Shown here: in pieces, positions 7,832-16,557 of the stretch
Layout: each line of letters opens with the position of its first letter
How positions within the stretch are numbered: position 1 is the first letter of the stretch
DNA from: UBA2897 sp036733925
GTDB lineage: Bacteria; Bacillota; Negativicutes; Selenomonadales; Selenomonadaceae
Assembly: GCA_036733925.1 (NCBI GenBank)
Contig: DAIMZO010000003.1
Location: 46,296-110,295, forward strand
Length of the DNA stretch: 64,000 nt
Direction: 5' to 3'
Notes under the pieces: model-generated
Databases searched by the model: none
The model's input: the letters and a program-made list of their open reading frames with translations, nothing else
What the model was told of the DNA's origin: nothing
Program-made: the position numbers and the translations under genes

Positions 7832-8284
7832 ATGAGAAATATTGCAGACCTCATCGAGGCGTACATCCTCCGGCAGCTCGCAGAGAACCAGGACGGCACG
7901 GTCGAGCTGCGCCGCACGGATATCGCGGACAAGATCTCGTGTGCGCCGTCGCAGATCTCGTACGTGCTGAGCACGCGCTTCACGCCGGCCAAGGGGTTCT
8001 CGGTCGAGTCGCGGCGCGGCCTCGGCGGCTACATCCGCATCGTGCAGGTGCCGATGAAGAACCTCGTCTATCAGGACATGCTCTCGAAGATCGACGAGCA
8101 CACGTCGCTGAAAACGGCCGCATCGATGGTCAACTATCTGCTGAATCAGGACATGATCACGGCGCGCGAGGGCGCGTTGCTCATGCAGGTGCTGACGGCG
8201 GTCTACGGCTCCGACGAGGTGTCGGACGAGGCGCGCATGCACCTGCTGAAATCCCTGATCCACACGCTCGAGAATTTCTCGTAG
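7832..8284 (+). CDS. ctsR: Transcriptional repressor of class III heat-shock genes CtsR
   Basis: CtsR is a dimeric winged-helix repressor of clp and mcs genes, inactivated by heat and by McsB. The 150-residue product begins MRNIADLIEAYILRQL, has the helix-turn-helix (RRTDIADKISCAPSQISYVLSTRF) and the glycine-rich wing thermosensor (SRRGLGGYIRIV), and a C-terminal helical dimer domain. ATG 7832 is chosen because homologues begin MxNIxDLIExYI; the longer frame upstream starts before the operator. It is the first gene of the stress operon. Confidence 0.95.
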   Translation: MRNIADLIEAYILRQLAENQDGTVELRRTDIADKISCAPSQISYVLSTRFTPAKGFSVESRRGLGGYIRIVQVPMKNLVYQDMLSKIDEHTSLKTAASMVNYLLNQDMITAREGALLMQVLTAVYGSDEVSDEARMHLLKSLIHTLENFS

Positions 8285-8332
8285 TCTGCCAGGCATCGCG
8301 AGGTACGAGAAATCCGGAAAGAGGGGAAAGCT

Positions 8333-8899
8333 ATGTTATGTGACGATTGCGGCCGCAATGAGGCGGTCATCCATATCACGCAGATCGGCCCGGACGGGCG
8401 GGTCGAGAAGAATCTCTGCGAGCATTGCGCGTCGAAGTACGGTGACTTTCTGTTCCAGCCGCGAACGGGCGCGAAGGATATGTCGGTCAACGACTTTCTG
8501 AAGGGCATCTTCAGTCACGGCGACAACGCGCCGGAGGTGCCGGCACCGAAGGGGCAGCCGGAGCTCGTCTGCCCGAACTGCGGCATGAGCTACAGCGATT
8601 TTCTGCAGACCGGCAAGATCGGCTGCTCGGTCTGCTACAGCACGTTCCGTGACCAGCTCGAGCCCGTCCTGCGGCGCATCCACGGGTCGAGCACGCACAG
8701 CGGCAAGGTACCGCGCCGGAGCGGCGGCACGCTCGTATTGAAGCAGCAGATCGCGCAGCTCGCGCGCAAGCAGCAGGAGGCCGTCGCACGCGAGGCCTAT
8801 GAGCAGGCCGCGTCGTACCGCGACCAGATCCGCGCATTGCGCGGGCAGCTCGCGCAGGAGGAGCAGCAGGGACAGACGGAAGGGGGCGGTCGCGCATGA
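8333..8899 (+). CDS. mcsA: McsA, activator of the protein-arginine kinase McsB
   Basis: McsA is a zinc protein that binds and stimulates McsB. The 188-residue product has two zinc-knuckle pairs, CDDCG and CEHCASKYG in the first 40 residues, then CPNCGMSYSDF with CSVCYSTF near residues 80-105, and a C-terminal UVR motif (AVAREAYEQAASYRDQIRALR). The stop codon overlaps the mcsB start by four bases (ATGA), so translation is coupled. Confidence 0.93.
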   Translation: MLCDDCGRNEAVIHITQIGPDGRVEKNLCEHCASKYGDFLFQPRTGAKDMSVNDFLKGIFSHGDNAPEVPAPKGQPELVCPNCGMSYSDFLQTGKIGCSVCYSTFRDQLEPVLRRIHGSSTHSGKVPRRSGGTLVLKQQIAQLARKQQEAVAREAYEQAASYRDQIRALRGQLAQEEQQGQTEGGGRA

Positions 8900-9963
8900 A
8901 GACGGTCGACGCTTTCCTGCGCGAGGAAACGCCAGGATACTACGGGGACGGCCGCGACAGCGACGTCGTGCTCGCGAGCCGTGTGCGTCTCGCCCGCAAC
9001 TGCAAGGAGATTCCGTTCCCGAACCGGGCGGGCGAGAACCAGCTCGCCGAGGTGCAGCTGCGCGTCGAGAAGCTCATGCCCGGCATCGGGCAGACGCTCG
9101 GGCGGGACTTCTACCGGCTCGACATGGAGCACCTCTCACTCGTCCAGCGCGGCGTGCTCGCGGAGAAAGCCTTCATCAGCCCGAAATTCATGCAGACGCC
9201 GCAGCACCGCGTCGCGTTCATCAGCGAGGACGAGCACATCAGCCTGCTCATCAACGAGGAGGATCATCTGCGCATCCAGTGCATGGCGCCGGGCTTCGAC
9301 CTTGCGGCACCGGCGGCGCTCGCCTCGAAGATCGACGACCTGTTCGAGGCTGAGCTCGACGTCGCGTTCGATGAGAAGATGGGATACCTGACTTCGTGCC
9401 CGACAAATCTCGGCACGGGTCTGCGCGCGGTGGTGCTGCTGCACCTGCCGGGCCTCACCGCGACGAAGAATCTCGCGGGCATCGTGAACTTGTCGCCGCA
9501 GCTCGGCCTTGCCGTGCGCCCCATCTGGGGGAACGGCAAGGAGAACGCGGGCGATCTCTACTATATCTCGAACCAGCTGACGCTCGGATTCTCCGAGGCC
9601 GAGCTGCTCGCGAACATGAAGAGCACGGTGCAGGAGATTATCGAGCACGAGCGCGAGGCACGGAAGTCCCTCGCGATGTACGCGAAGGACGGGCTCGAGG
9701 ACGATGTCTGGCGGGCCTACGGCACGTTGCGCTACGCGCGCTCCATCTCGGAGCAGGAGGCCATGCGCATCCTGTCGAAGCTGCGCCTCGGCGTCGAGCT
9801 GAAGCTGCTGCATGAGACGGATACTCATACTTGCCACGCCATCCTGACGGGCAGTCAGCCCGCTTTTCTCAAGAATCTCGCGGAAAATGAGAACCTATCC
9901 AAGAAGGAAATCGACCGCTGCCGGGCGAAATATATCCGGGAACGGTTGGATACACAGAATTGA
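8896..9963 (+). CDS. mcsB: Protein-arginine kinase McsB
   Basis: McsB phosphorylates arginine in client proteins and marks them for ClpC-ClpP; it also inactivates CtsR. The 355-residue product belongs to the phosphagen-kinase fold: VLASRVRLARN near residue 30, the LSLVQRGVLAEKAFIS region, SEDEHISLLINEEDHLRIQ, the catalytic-domain CPTNLGTGLRA, and YISNQLTLGFSEAELLAN near the end. Length matches the family. It overlaps mcsA and precedes clpC by 57 bases. Confidence 0.95.
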   Translation: MKTVDAFLREETPGYYGDGRDSDVVLASRVRLARNCKEIPFPNRAGENQLAEVQLRVEKLMPGIGQTLGRDFYRLDMEHLSLVQRGVLAEKAFISPKFMQTPQHRVAFISEDEHISLLINEEDHLRIQCMAPGFDLAAPAALASKIDDLFEAELDVAFDEKMGYLTSCPTNLGTGLRAVVLLHLPGLTATKNLAGIVNLSPQLGLAVRPIWGNGKENAGDLYYISNQLTLGFSEAELLANMKSTVQEIIEHEREARKSLAMYAKDGLEDDVWRAYGTLRYARSISEQEAMRILSKLRLGVELKLLHETDTHTCHAILTGSQPAFLKNLAENENLSKKEIDRCRAKYIRERLDTQN

Positions 9964-10020
9964 GAGCCACGGCCCGGAGCTGGCGGCTCCCGCGCAGAAC
10001 ACGCGAATTGAGGGATTACT

Positions 10021-12523
10021 ATGCAGAAAGAACCACAACTGACGGAGCGTGCCAAGCACGTCATCCAATATGCGCAGTTCATCGCCAAGCGGCTGAGCCT
10101 CGACTATACGGATACGGAGCATCTGCTCGTCGGTCTCGTCCATGAGAGCGGGAGCCTTGCAGCCGAGGCACTTGAGGCGGCCAGCGTGACCTTTGAGGAT
10201 GTCGTCTCTGCCACGAAAGAGCTTGCGGATCAGGAGATATCCCCGTTCCCAATCATCGGCCCGATGCCGTACTTCACGCCGCGCGCGCGCCGCGTCATCG
10301 ACCACGCAATCGGGGAGGCGCAGCATCTGAAAGACCCGTTCGTCGGCACGGAGCATATCCTGCTCGCCCTGCTCGACGAGCAGGAGGGCGGTGCGGCAGA
10401 AATCCTGCACCAGCTCGGCGTGAATGCAGACAATCTCGCGGACGATGTGTTCGCACGCATGGAGAAGGTGCCGGCGGGCGGCGAGGACGACAGCCTGAAG
10501 CAGGGGCAGGACAGCGCGCGGGAGACGCCAATCCTGAATCGCTATGGCCGTGACCTGACCGCAGCGGCCGAAAAGGGGAAACTCGATCCCGTCATCGGCC
10601 GGAAAAAGGAGATTACGCGCGTTGTGCAGATCCTGTCGCGCCGCACGAAGAACAACCCGATCCTGATCGGCGAGCCGGGTGTCGGCAAGACCGCCATCGC
10701 GGAGGGGCTCGCCGCACGCATCGCGGAGGGGACGGTTCCCTTTATGCTGCAGGGCAAGCGCGTCTACACGCTCTCGATGGCCTCGGTCGTTGCCGGCGCG
10801 AAGTTCCGCGGCGAGTTCGAGGAGCGCATGAAGGGCATCATCGAGGAGCTCCGGCAGAGTGGCAAGATCATCCTGTTCATCGACGAGCTGCACACGCTCG
10901 TCGGCGCCGGGGCCGGCGAGGGCGCGCTTGACGCGTCGAACATCCTGAAACCGGCGCTCTCGCGCGGCGAGATCCAGATCATCGGCGCGACGACGCTCGA
11001 CGAGTACAGGAAGCGCTTTGAGAAGGATGCGGCATTGTCGCGGCGCTTCCAGACCGTGCTCATCGAGGAGCCGACGGAGGCGGAGGCCATCGAGATCCTG
11101 CGCGGCCTGCGCGGGCGCTATGAGTCGTTCCACCACGCGAAGATCCAGGACGCGGCGCTCGAGGCCGCCGTGAAGCTCTCGAAACGCTACATCCCGAACC
11201 GCTTCCTGCCCGACAAGGCCATCGACCTGATGGACGAGGCCGCGGCCAAGGTGCGCATCGACCACGCGGAGAACCCGGAGGAGATCCGCGGCATCCGCCG
11301 TGAGATGGAGTCCCTGCAAAGCGAGAAGCAGGAGGCCATCCACGCGCAGGACTACGAGAAGGCCGCGTCCCTCCGCGACCGCGAGCAGAAGGTCAAAGAC
11401 CGCCTCGACGCCGCGAAGAAGGACTGGGAGGAAAAGGAGCAGGGCAGCATCCAGGTCACGGCGAAAGATGTCGCGGACATCGTCGCGGAGTGGACGGGCA
11501 TCCCCGTCGCGAAGCTCGCGGCGAAGGAATCCGACCGCCTGCTGCACCTTGAAAAGACGCTGTCGCAGCGCGTCGTCGGCCAGGAGGAGGCTGTGGCCGC
11601 CGTCTCGCGGGCCATCCGCCGCGCGCGTGCCGGCCTCAAAGACCCGCGTCGGCCCATCGGCTCTTTCCTGTTCCTCGGTCCGACGGGCGTCGGCAAGACC
11701 GAGCTCGCGAAGACACTCGCGCGCACGCTGTTCGGCACGGAGGATGCGGTCATCCGCTTCGATATGTCCGAGTACATGGAGAAATACTCCGTCTCGCGCC
11801 TCGTCGGCGCGCCTCCGGGCTATGTCGGCTACGACGAGGGCGGGCAGCTTACGGATGCCGTGCGCCGCAAGCCATACTCCATCATCCTGCTCGACGAGAT
11901 CGAGAAGGCCAGCCCCGATGTGTTCAACATTCTGCTGCAGGTGCTCGATGATGGACGTTTGACGGATGGGCAGGGTCGGCAGTCCGACTTCACGAACACG
12001 GTCATCATCATGACGTCGAATGCCGGTGCGGAATACCTGCGCGACGCGAAGACCATGGGATTCGCGGCGCATGAGGAGACGCGCGAATCGAAAGACCGCG
12101 ATGCGAAGAAGCTCGTGCTCGAGGCCGTGCGCCGCATGTTCAAGCCGGAGTTCCTGAACCGCATCGATGAGATGGTCGTGTTCCATCCGCTCGGGCGCGC
12201 GGAGCTCGGCAAGATCGTCGATATCCTGCTCGCCGGCGTGCGCGGCCGCCTCGAGGAGAAGGGCCTGAAGCTCGTGTTCTCGCCGTCCGCGAAGCAGCTG
12301 CTGATCGAGCAGGGGACGGACGCGCGTTACGGGGCCCGGCCGCTGCGCCGCGCCATCAGCCGCATGGTCGAGGACGCGCTCGCCGAGAAGCTGCTCGCGC
12401 GCGCGTTCCGCCGCGGCGATATCATCTATGTGNNNNNNNNNNAAGCTCGAATTCGTGCGGCGGCGCGCGCCGAAGACCGCGGGCCGCAAGAGCGCCGCGA
12501 TGAAAGCCCATGCAGGGGCGTAA
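10021..12523 (+). CDS. clpC: AAA+ unfoldase ClpC (interrupted by an assembly gap)
   Basis: ClpC unfolds arginine-phosphorylated or adaptor-delivered proteins for ClpP. The N-domain repeats occupy about residues 1-145, the first Walker A (GEPGVGKT) is near 217 with Walker B LFIDELH, a UVR-type middle motif lies near 430-455, and the second Walker A (GPTGVGKT) is near 556. Ten N at 12433-12442 follow GDIIYV. After the gap the frame reads KLEFVRRRAPKTAGRKSAA to TAA 12521-12523, the expected ClpC tail, but this frame is in register only if the true gap is a multiple of three. Ten N is therefore a placeholder and the gene is probably intact. Confidence 0.93.
12433..12442. other. Assembly gap (10 N) within clpC
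   Basis: Ten undetermined bases. Taken literally they break the clpC frame by one base; a gap of 9 or 12 bases restores it. Confidence 0.98.
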
Positions 12524-12530
12524 CCGGCTG

Positions 12531-12545
12531 GCCCCCGAGGGGGGC
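12531..12545 (+). other. GC-rich hairpin between clpC and radA
   Basis: GCCCCC (12531-12536), GA, GGGGGGC (12539-12545) form a short stem just after the clpC stop. No T-run follows, so termination is doubtful. Confidence 0.35.
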
Positions 12546-12658
12546 GGCCTGTTGCGGGGCCTATATAACTTTATCCTGAATCTCGTATGGTCCATCGTCT
12601 GGCTCGGAAGATGGGCCATACGTCTGCTTTTGGCGATCTGGAGGAGGCTTCGTTCATA

Positions 12659-14053
12659 ATGCCGAAGAAGAGGAAGACGGTCTACGTCTGCCAGGAGTGC
12701 GGCTACGACACGCCAAAATGGCTTGGGAAATGCCCGGGCTGCGGCGCATGGAATACGATGGTCGAGGAAGTGCTGCCCGATGAGCCTGCGGGAAAGGGGG
12801 CGGCGTCTGGCGTTGCGCTCGGACTTTCGGACGCCGCGAAGCCAAAGCCCATCGGCGAGGTCGAGACGCGGGATTTGCCGCGCTTCTCGACGCATTCCGG
12901 GGAGCTCGACCGTGTGCTCGGCGGCGGTGTCGTGCCGGGCTCGATGGTGCTGATCGTCGGCGATCCGGGTGTCGGCAAGTCGAGCCTGACACTCGCGGTC
13001 TGCGCGGATGTTGCGCGCACGGGCAAGCGCGTGCTCTACGTGACGGGCGAGGAGAGCACGCGGCAGGTGCGCATGCGCGCGGACAGGCTCGGCGCGCTCG
13101 CGGACACGCTCTACGTCGTCAGCGAGACGAACCTCGACACGATCGTCACGCATATCGCGAACGTGAAGCCGGAGCTCCTCGTCATCGACTCGATCCAGAC
13201 GATGTTCCGGCCGGCTCTTGCGAGCGCGCCGGGGTCGGTCTCGCAGGTGCGCGAGAGCGCGGCAGAGCTGCTGCGCATCGCGAAGACGAACGGCATCGCG
13301 GCATTCGTCATCGGGCATGTGACGAAGGACGGGAACCTCGCGGGGCCGCGCGTGCTCGAGCATATCGTCGACACGGTCCTGTATTTCGAAGGCGAGCGCA
13401 ACGCCGAGTACCGCGTGCTGCGCGCGGTCAAGAACCGCTTCGGCAGCACGAACGAGATTGGGCTGTTTGAGATGCGCGACAGCGGGCTCGCGGATGTGCC
13501 GGATGCGTCGAAGCTGTTCCTTTCTGACCGGCAGGAGGACAGCGGCTCGGTCATCATTCCGACGGTCGAGGGCACGCGGCCACTGCTCGTCGAGCTGCAG
13601 GCGCTCGTCGCGCCGACGCCGTACGTGCCGCCGCGCCGCACGGCGGACTCCATCGACATCAAGCGGATCCAGCTGCTGCTCGCTGTGCTCGAGAAGCGCG
13701 TGCATCTCTCCATCGGCGCCTGCGATGTCTACGTCAAGGTCGCGGGCGGTATCCGCATCGATGAGCCAGCCGCCGACCTCGGCATCTGCGCCGCGATGGC
13801 GTCGAGCTTCTCGAGCCGCCTGCTGCGGCCGAAGACCGTCCTGTTCGGCGAGGTTGGCCTGTCCGGCGAGGTACGCGCCGTGAGCCAGGCCGAGACCCGC
13901 GTGCGTGAGGCCGCGCGCCTCGGCTTCACGTCCGCCGTGTTGCCGATGAAGAACTGCCGCCAGCTCGAGGGCGAGAACCTCGGTCTGACGCTCTACGGCG
14001 CCGAGACCGTCCGTCAGGCCCTGAGCCTTGCCATGCCGCGCGAAAAGGGGTAA
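12659..14053 (+). CDS. radA: DNA repair protein RadA
   Basis: RadA (Sms) is a RecA-like branch-migration ATPase. The 464-residue product has an N-terminal zinc finger (CQECGYDTPKWLGKCPGCGAW), Walker A GDPGVGKSS near residue 103, the family-specific KNRFGSTNEIG motif near 260, and a Lon-protease-like C-terminal domain (ADLGICAAMASSF, FGEVGLSGEVRAV). ATG 12659 follows GGAGGAGG. It is separated from clpC by 135 bases and followed almost without gap by the carboxypeptidase gene. Confidence 0.95.
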   Translation: MPKKRKTVYVCQECGYDTPKWLGKCPGCGAWNTMVEEVLPDEPAGKGAASGVALGLSDAAKPKPIGEVETRDLPRFSTHSGELDRVLGGGVVPGSMVLIVGDPGVGKSSLTLAVCADVARTGKRVLYVTGEESTRQVRMRADRLGALADTLYVVSETNLDTIVTHIANVKPELLVIDSIQTMFRPALASAPGSVSQVRESAAELLRIAKTNGIAAFVIGHVTKDGNLAGPRVLEHIVDTVLYFEGERNAEYRVLRAVKNRFGSTNEIGLFEMRDSGLADVPDASKLFLSDRQEDSGSVIIPTVEGTRPLLVELQALVAPTPYVPPRRTADSIDIKRIQLLLAVLEKRVHLSIGACDVYVKVAGGIRIDEPAADLGICAAMASSFSSRLLRPKTVLFGEVGLSGEVRAVSQAETRVREAARLGFTSAVLPMKNCRQLEGENLGLTLYGAETVRQALSLAMPREKG

Positions 14054-14054
14054 G

Positions 14055-15299
14055 ATGAGACATGACATCTTACAGAAGGGACTGCATGGATTGGTTGAAA
14101 AGATAAGCCTCCCCCATCGGGGGAGGTGCCCCGATGGGGCGGAAGGGGCACGTTGCGTCTGCCTCTTGCTCCTGCTTTTTTTCACGTTGCTCGCCTTTCT
14201 CCCGTTCCCGCACGCATTTGCGGACGATGCGCCAGAGATCACGGCGGACTCGGCCATCCTCATCGAGGCGGAGACGGGGCGCGTGATCTGGGAGAAGGAC
14301 GCGGACGCGCGTCACTACCCCGCGAGCATGACGAAGATGATGACCGCCTTGCTCGCTATCGAGAACCTGCCGCCGCACGCCGAGATCCCTATCTCGAAGC
14401 GCGCGGCGGAGACCGAGGACGTGCCGCTCGACCTGCACGAGGGCGATACGCTCGATGCGGAGGAACTATTGCGCGGCATGATGCTGCGCTCGGACAACGG
14501 CGCAGCGGTCGCGTTCGCGGAGAAAATCGACGGTACGGTGCCGCGCTTCGCGGACCGCATGAATGCGCGCGCGGCGGAAATCGGCATGACGGACACGCAT
14601 TTCGCGAACCCGAACGGCCTGACAGACCACAATCACTATTCGACGGCGCGGGACATGGCGAAGCTCGCGCGCTGCTCGATGATGAATCCGGATTTCCGCG
14701 CGATCGTGCGGCTGCAGAAAGCGACGATCCGCTGGAAATATCCGAAGCAGCGTGTGCTTGAGGCCAAGACGACGAACGAGCTGCTCGGCCATTACGCGGG
14801 CCTCAACGGCATCAAGACGGGCTGGACCGAGGCGGCGCGCGGCTGCCTCGCGGCGTCCGCAAAGCGTGGCGGCCTGCACTTGATCGCCGTCGTCATGCAC
14901 AGTGCGGAGGAGAAAGATCGCTTCACGGATATGGCGAAGATCCTCGACTATGGCTTCGCGCACGCGAAGATGGTGCATGGCGCGTCGAAGGAAAAGCTCG
15001 CGCATAAGCTCTGGGTCAAGGGCGGCACGCAGAGCACGGTCGGCGTGATGCCGGCGAAGGATCTCGACTACCCGTTGCTGAACGGCGAGGACGTGTCGCA
15101 CTATACGATCGCCTACGAGATGCCGAACGTTGTCACGGCGTCTATCCAAAAAGAGCAGGCTGTCGGCAAGCTGATCCTGAACTACGACGGCGAGCCCGTC
15201 GGTTCCATCGACATGCTCGCATCGGAAAGCGTTCCGGCGGGATTCAGCTTCAGCGGCCTGTTCGTGACCATCTTCTCGCCGCTGCTGAACCTGCTCTGA
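14055..15299 (+). CDS. D-alanyl-D-alanine carboxypeptidase (DacF/PBP5 family)
   Basis: This serine DD-carboxypeptidase trims the peptidoglycan stem pentapeptide in the periplasm. Catalytic motifs are present: SMTK (Ser about 91, Lys about 94), SDN (about 146-148) and KTG (about 254-256). A signal peptide core (LLLLLFFTLLAFLPF, cleaved near AFA-DDAPE) comes after an unusually long N-region of about 30 residues. That N-region is encoded by a tandem palindromic repeat (14108-14140). ATG 14055 lies one base after the radA stop; an earlier ATG at 14028 would lie inside radA. The C-terminus ends in a hydrophobic helix (FVTIFSPLLNLL), a possible membrane anchor. Confidence 0.9.
   Translation: MRHDILQKGLHGLVEKISLPHRGRCPDGAEGARCVCLLLLLFFTLLAFLPFPHAFADDAPEITADSAILIEAETGRVIWEKDADARHYPASMTKMMTALLAIENLPPHAEIPISKRAAETEDVPLDLHEGDTLDAEELLRGMMLRSDNGAAVAFAEKIDGTVPRFADRMNARAAEIGMTDTHFANPNGLTDHNHYSTARDMAKLARCSMMNPDFRAIVRLQKATIRWKYPKQRVLEAKTTNELLGHYAGLNGIKTGWTEAARGCLAASAKRGGLHLIAVVMHSAEEKDRFTDMAKILDYGFAHAKMVHGASKEKLAHKLWVKGGTQSTVGVMPAKDLDYPLLNGEDVSHYTIAYEMPNVVTASIQKEQAVGKLILNYDGEPVGSIDMLASESVPAGFSFSGLFVTIFSPLLNLL
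14108..14140. repeat. Tandem palindromic (REP-like) element inside the carboxypeptidase signal region
   Basis: CCTCCCCC (14108-14115), loop ATC, GGGGGAGG (14119-14126) is a perfect 8-bp hairpin. One base later GCCCC (14128-14132), loop GAT, GGGGC (14136-14140) is a second one. The paired-hairpin form resembles dispersed REP-like repeats, yet it is translated in frame as part of the signal peptide N-region. Confidence 0.6.
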
Positions 15300-15356
15300 G
15301 CCCGCTTGTTTACCTTTCCTTTATATTTTTCTGCAGAAGCAGAAGGAGAAAAGAGC

Positions 15357-15380
15357 CCTATGTCGAAATCTATACATAGG
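15357..15380. promoter_or_regulatory. Inverted repeat upstream of 15478 gene, possible operator
   Basis: CCTATGT (15357-15363) and ACATAGG (15374-15380) form a perfect 7-bp inverted repeat with a 10-base spacer. It lies in an A-rich intergenic region about 100 bases before the next start. Role unknown. Confidence 0.3.
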
Positions 15381-15477
15381 AAAAGGAAATAAGAGAAAAG
15401 AGAGGTTCGAAAAAGGCTCCGCTTAGGGAAAGGCGGGGAAAAGGGAAGCGTTCAGCGTCTGGGGGTGTACGAAACCA

Positions 15478-16002
15478 ATGAAGTATTGTGACGTGCGCAT
15501 GCAGTCGATGCAGCATCTCTACCACGGGCTGATGTCGAGAGACTGGGAGGAGCGTCTGGCGGCCTACGAGGAACTCACCGCAGAGGTGGAGCGTCTCGGC
15601 GTCCGGTTCCGCAATCCGAGCCTGAGGGAGGCCGATATGCAGGATTTCAAGCTGCTGATCGGCCAGCTTGTTTCCATCCATTTCAAGAAGTACCCGGCCA
15701 GGGGGACGGCGGATTTCATGCGGCGGCTGATGCGGCTGTACGTCTGGATGATGAAGCCGCTCTGTCAGGTGCCGAAGCGGCTCTGCAGCCGCCTGCTCGC
15801 GGATATCTACGACGATGATGATTACGCGGCGCAGCGGCAGATCCGCCAGTACTATGCGAGGGCCAATCCGACCTGCTCGGTGCTCGAAAGCGTGTTCGGG
15901 TGCTATGTCTGGATGATGCGGCGCGTCAAGAGCCGCATGCTGGCCGTGCTCGCGGCCAAGGATTCGAAGGCCTCGCGGAAGGTCCGGCGCAAGATGGCAT
16001 AA
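15478..16002 (+). CDS. Hypothetical protein (174 aa)
   Basis: The frame begins ATGAAGTATTGTGAC with GGGGGTG about 10 bases upstream. The product is basic and helical, with paired tryptophan-methionine segments (RLYVWMMKPL near 85 and GCYVWMMRRV near 142) and a DIYDDDDYA acidic turn between them. The near-repeated VWMM segments suggest two related helical halves. There is no signal peptide. I do not recognise a family and propose no function. Confidence 0.55.
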   Translation: MKYCDVRMQSMQHLYHGLMSRDWEERLAAYEELTAEVERLGVRFRNPSLREADMQDFKLLIGQLVSIHFKKYPARGTADFMRRLMRLYVWMMKPLCQVPKRLCSRLLADIYDDDDYAAQRQIRQYYARANPTCSVLESVFGCYVWMMRRVKSRMLAVLAAKDSKASRKVRRKMA

Positions 16003-16061
16003 GCGGCAGGACAGAGGCTGCCGAAGAATAGGAAGACCGATCACGAGAAGGAGTGAGCACG

Positions 16062-16376
16062 ATGTTTGCATGGGTAGAAGTGAAAGATGAACACAATGGG
16101 GGCATGGAGATTGCCTACAGCCTCGGGACGGATATGGCACTGGACGGGCGGATCCAGTATGACCGCCGCGCGAAGAAGATGAAGCTTGAGAAACTCTCGG
16201 ACGGCGCGAGCCCGGCTGCGACGCGCGATTTCATGGAGGCGCTGCGCGAGCGCATGGAGAGCGAGCCATGGGCGGCAGGACGCGCAATCTGCGTGTCGTA
16301 CGACCGCAGCGGTGAGGAGCAGCTCGTGCGCCGCTGGCAGATGGATCAGCAGGGTAGCTTCATGCGTTTCGGCTGA
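16062..16376 (+). CDS. Hypothetical protein (104 aa)
   Basis: ATG 16062 is preferred over GTG 16053 because AAGGAG ends at 16053, giving the usual 8-base spacing. The product begins MFAWVEVKDEHNGGMEIAYSLG and ends in DQQGSFMRFG; it is soluble, acidic in the middle, and has no known motif. It follows the 15478 gene by 59 bases and shares the terminator at 16392. Confidence 0.55.
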   Translation: MFAWVEVKDEHNGGMEIAYSLGTDMALDGRIQYDRRAKKMKLEKLSDGASPAATRDFMEALRERMESEPWAAGRAICVSYDRSGEEQLVRRWQMDQQGSFMRFG

Positions 16377-16391
16377 TGCCGGCGTAGATTT

Positions 16392-16419
16392 GGCTTCCCC
16401 TCCGGGGGAGGCTTTTTTT
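16392..16419 (+). terminator. Intrinsic terminator after the two hypothetical genes
   Basis: GCTTCCCC, TCCG, GGGGAGGC followed by TTTTTTT. Confidence 0.85.
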
Positions 16420-16475
16420 GTGCGATGCTTTTCTGATGTATACCGGAAAAGACATAGTTTCTATGCCCAAAAGGG

Positions 16476-16505
16476 TTGCCAAAAGCGCCGCGTTTCCGAT
16501 ATAAT
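16476..16505 (+). promoter_or_regulatory. Promoter of putP
   Basis: TTGCCA (16476-16481) and TATAAT (16500-16505) are separated by 18 bases, with the TTG start 52 bases downstream. Confidence 0.75.
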
Positions 16506-16557
16506 AGAGCTTGTATTGTAACGTTCACCGGTACATTCACGGAAAGGCTGGATTCTT

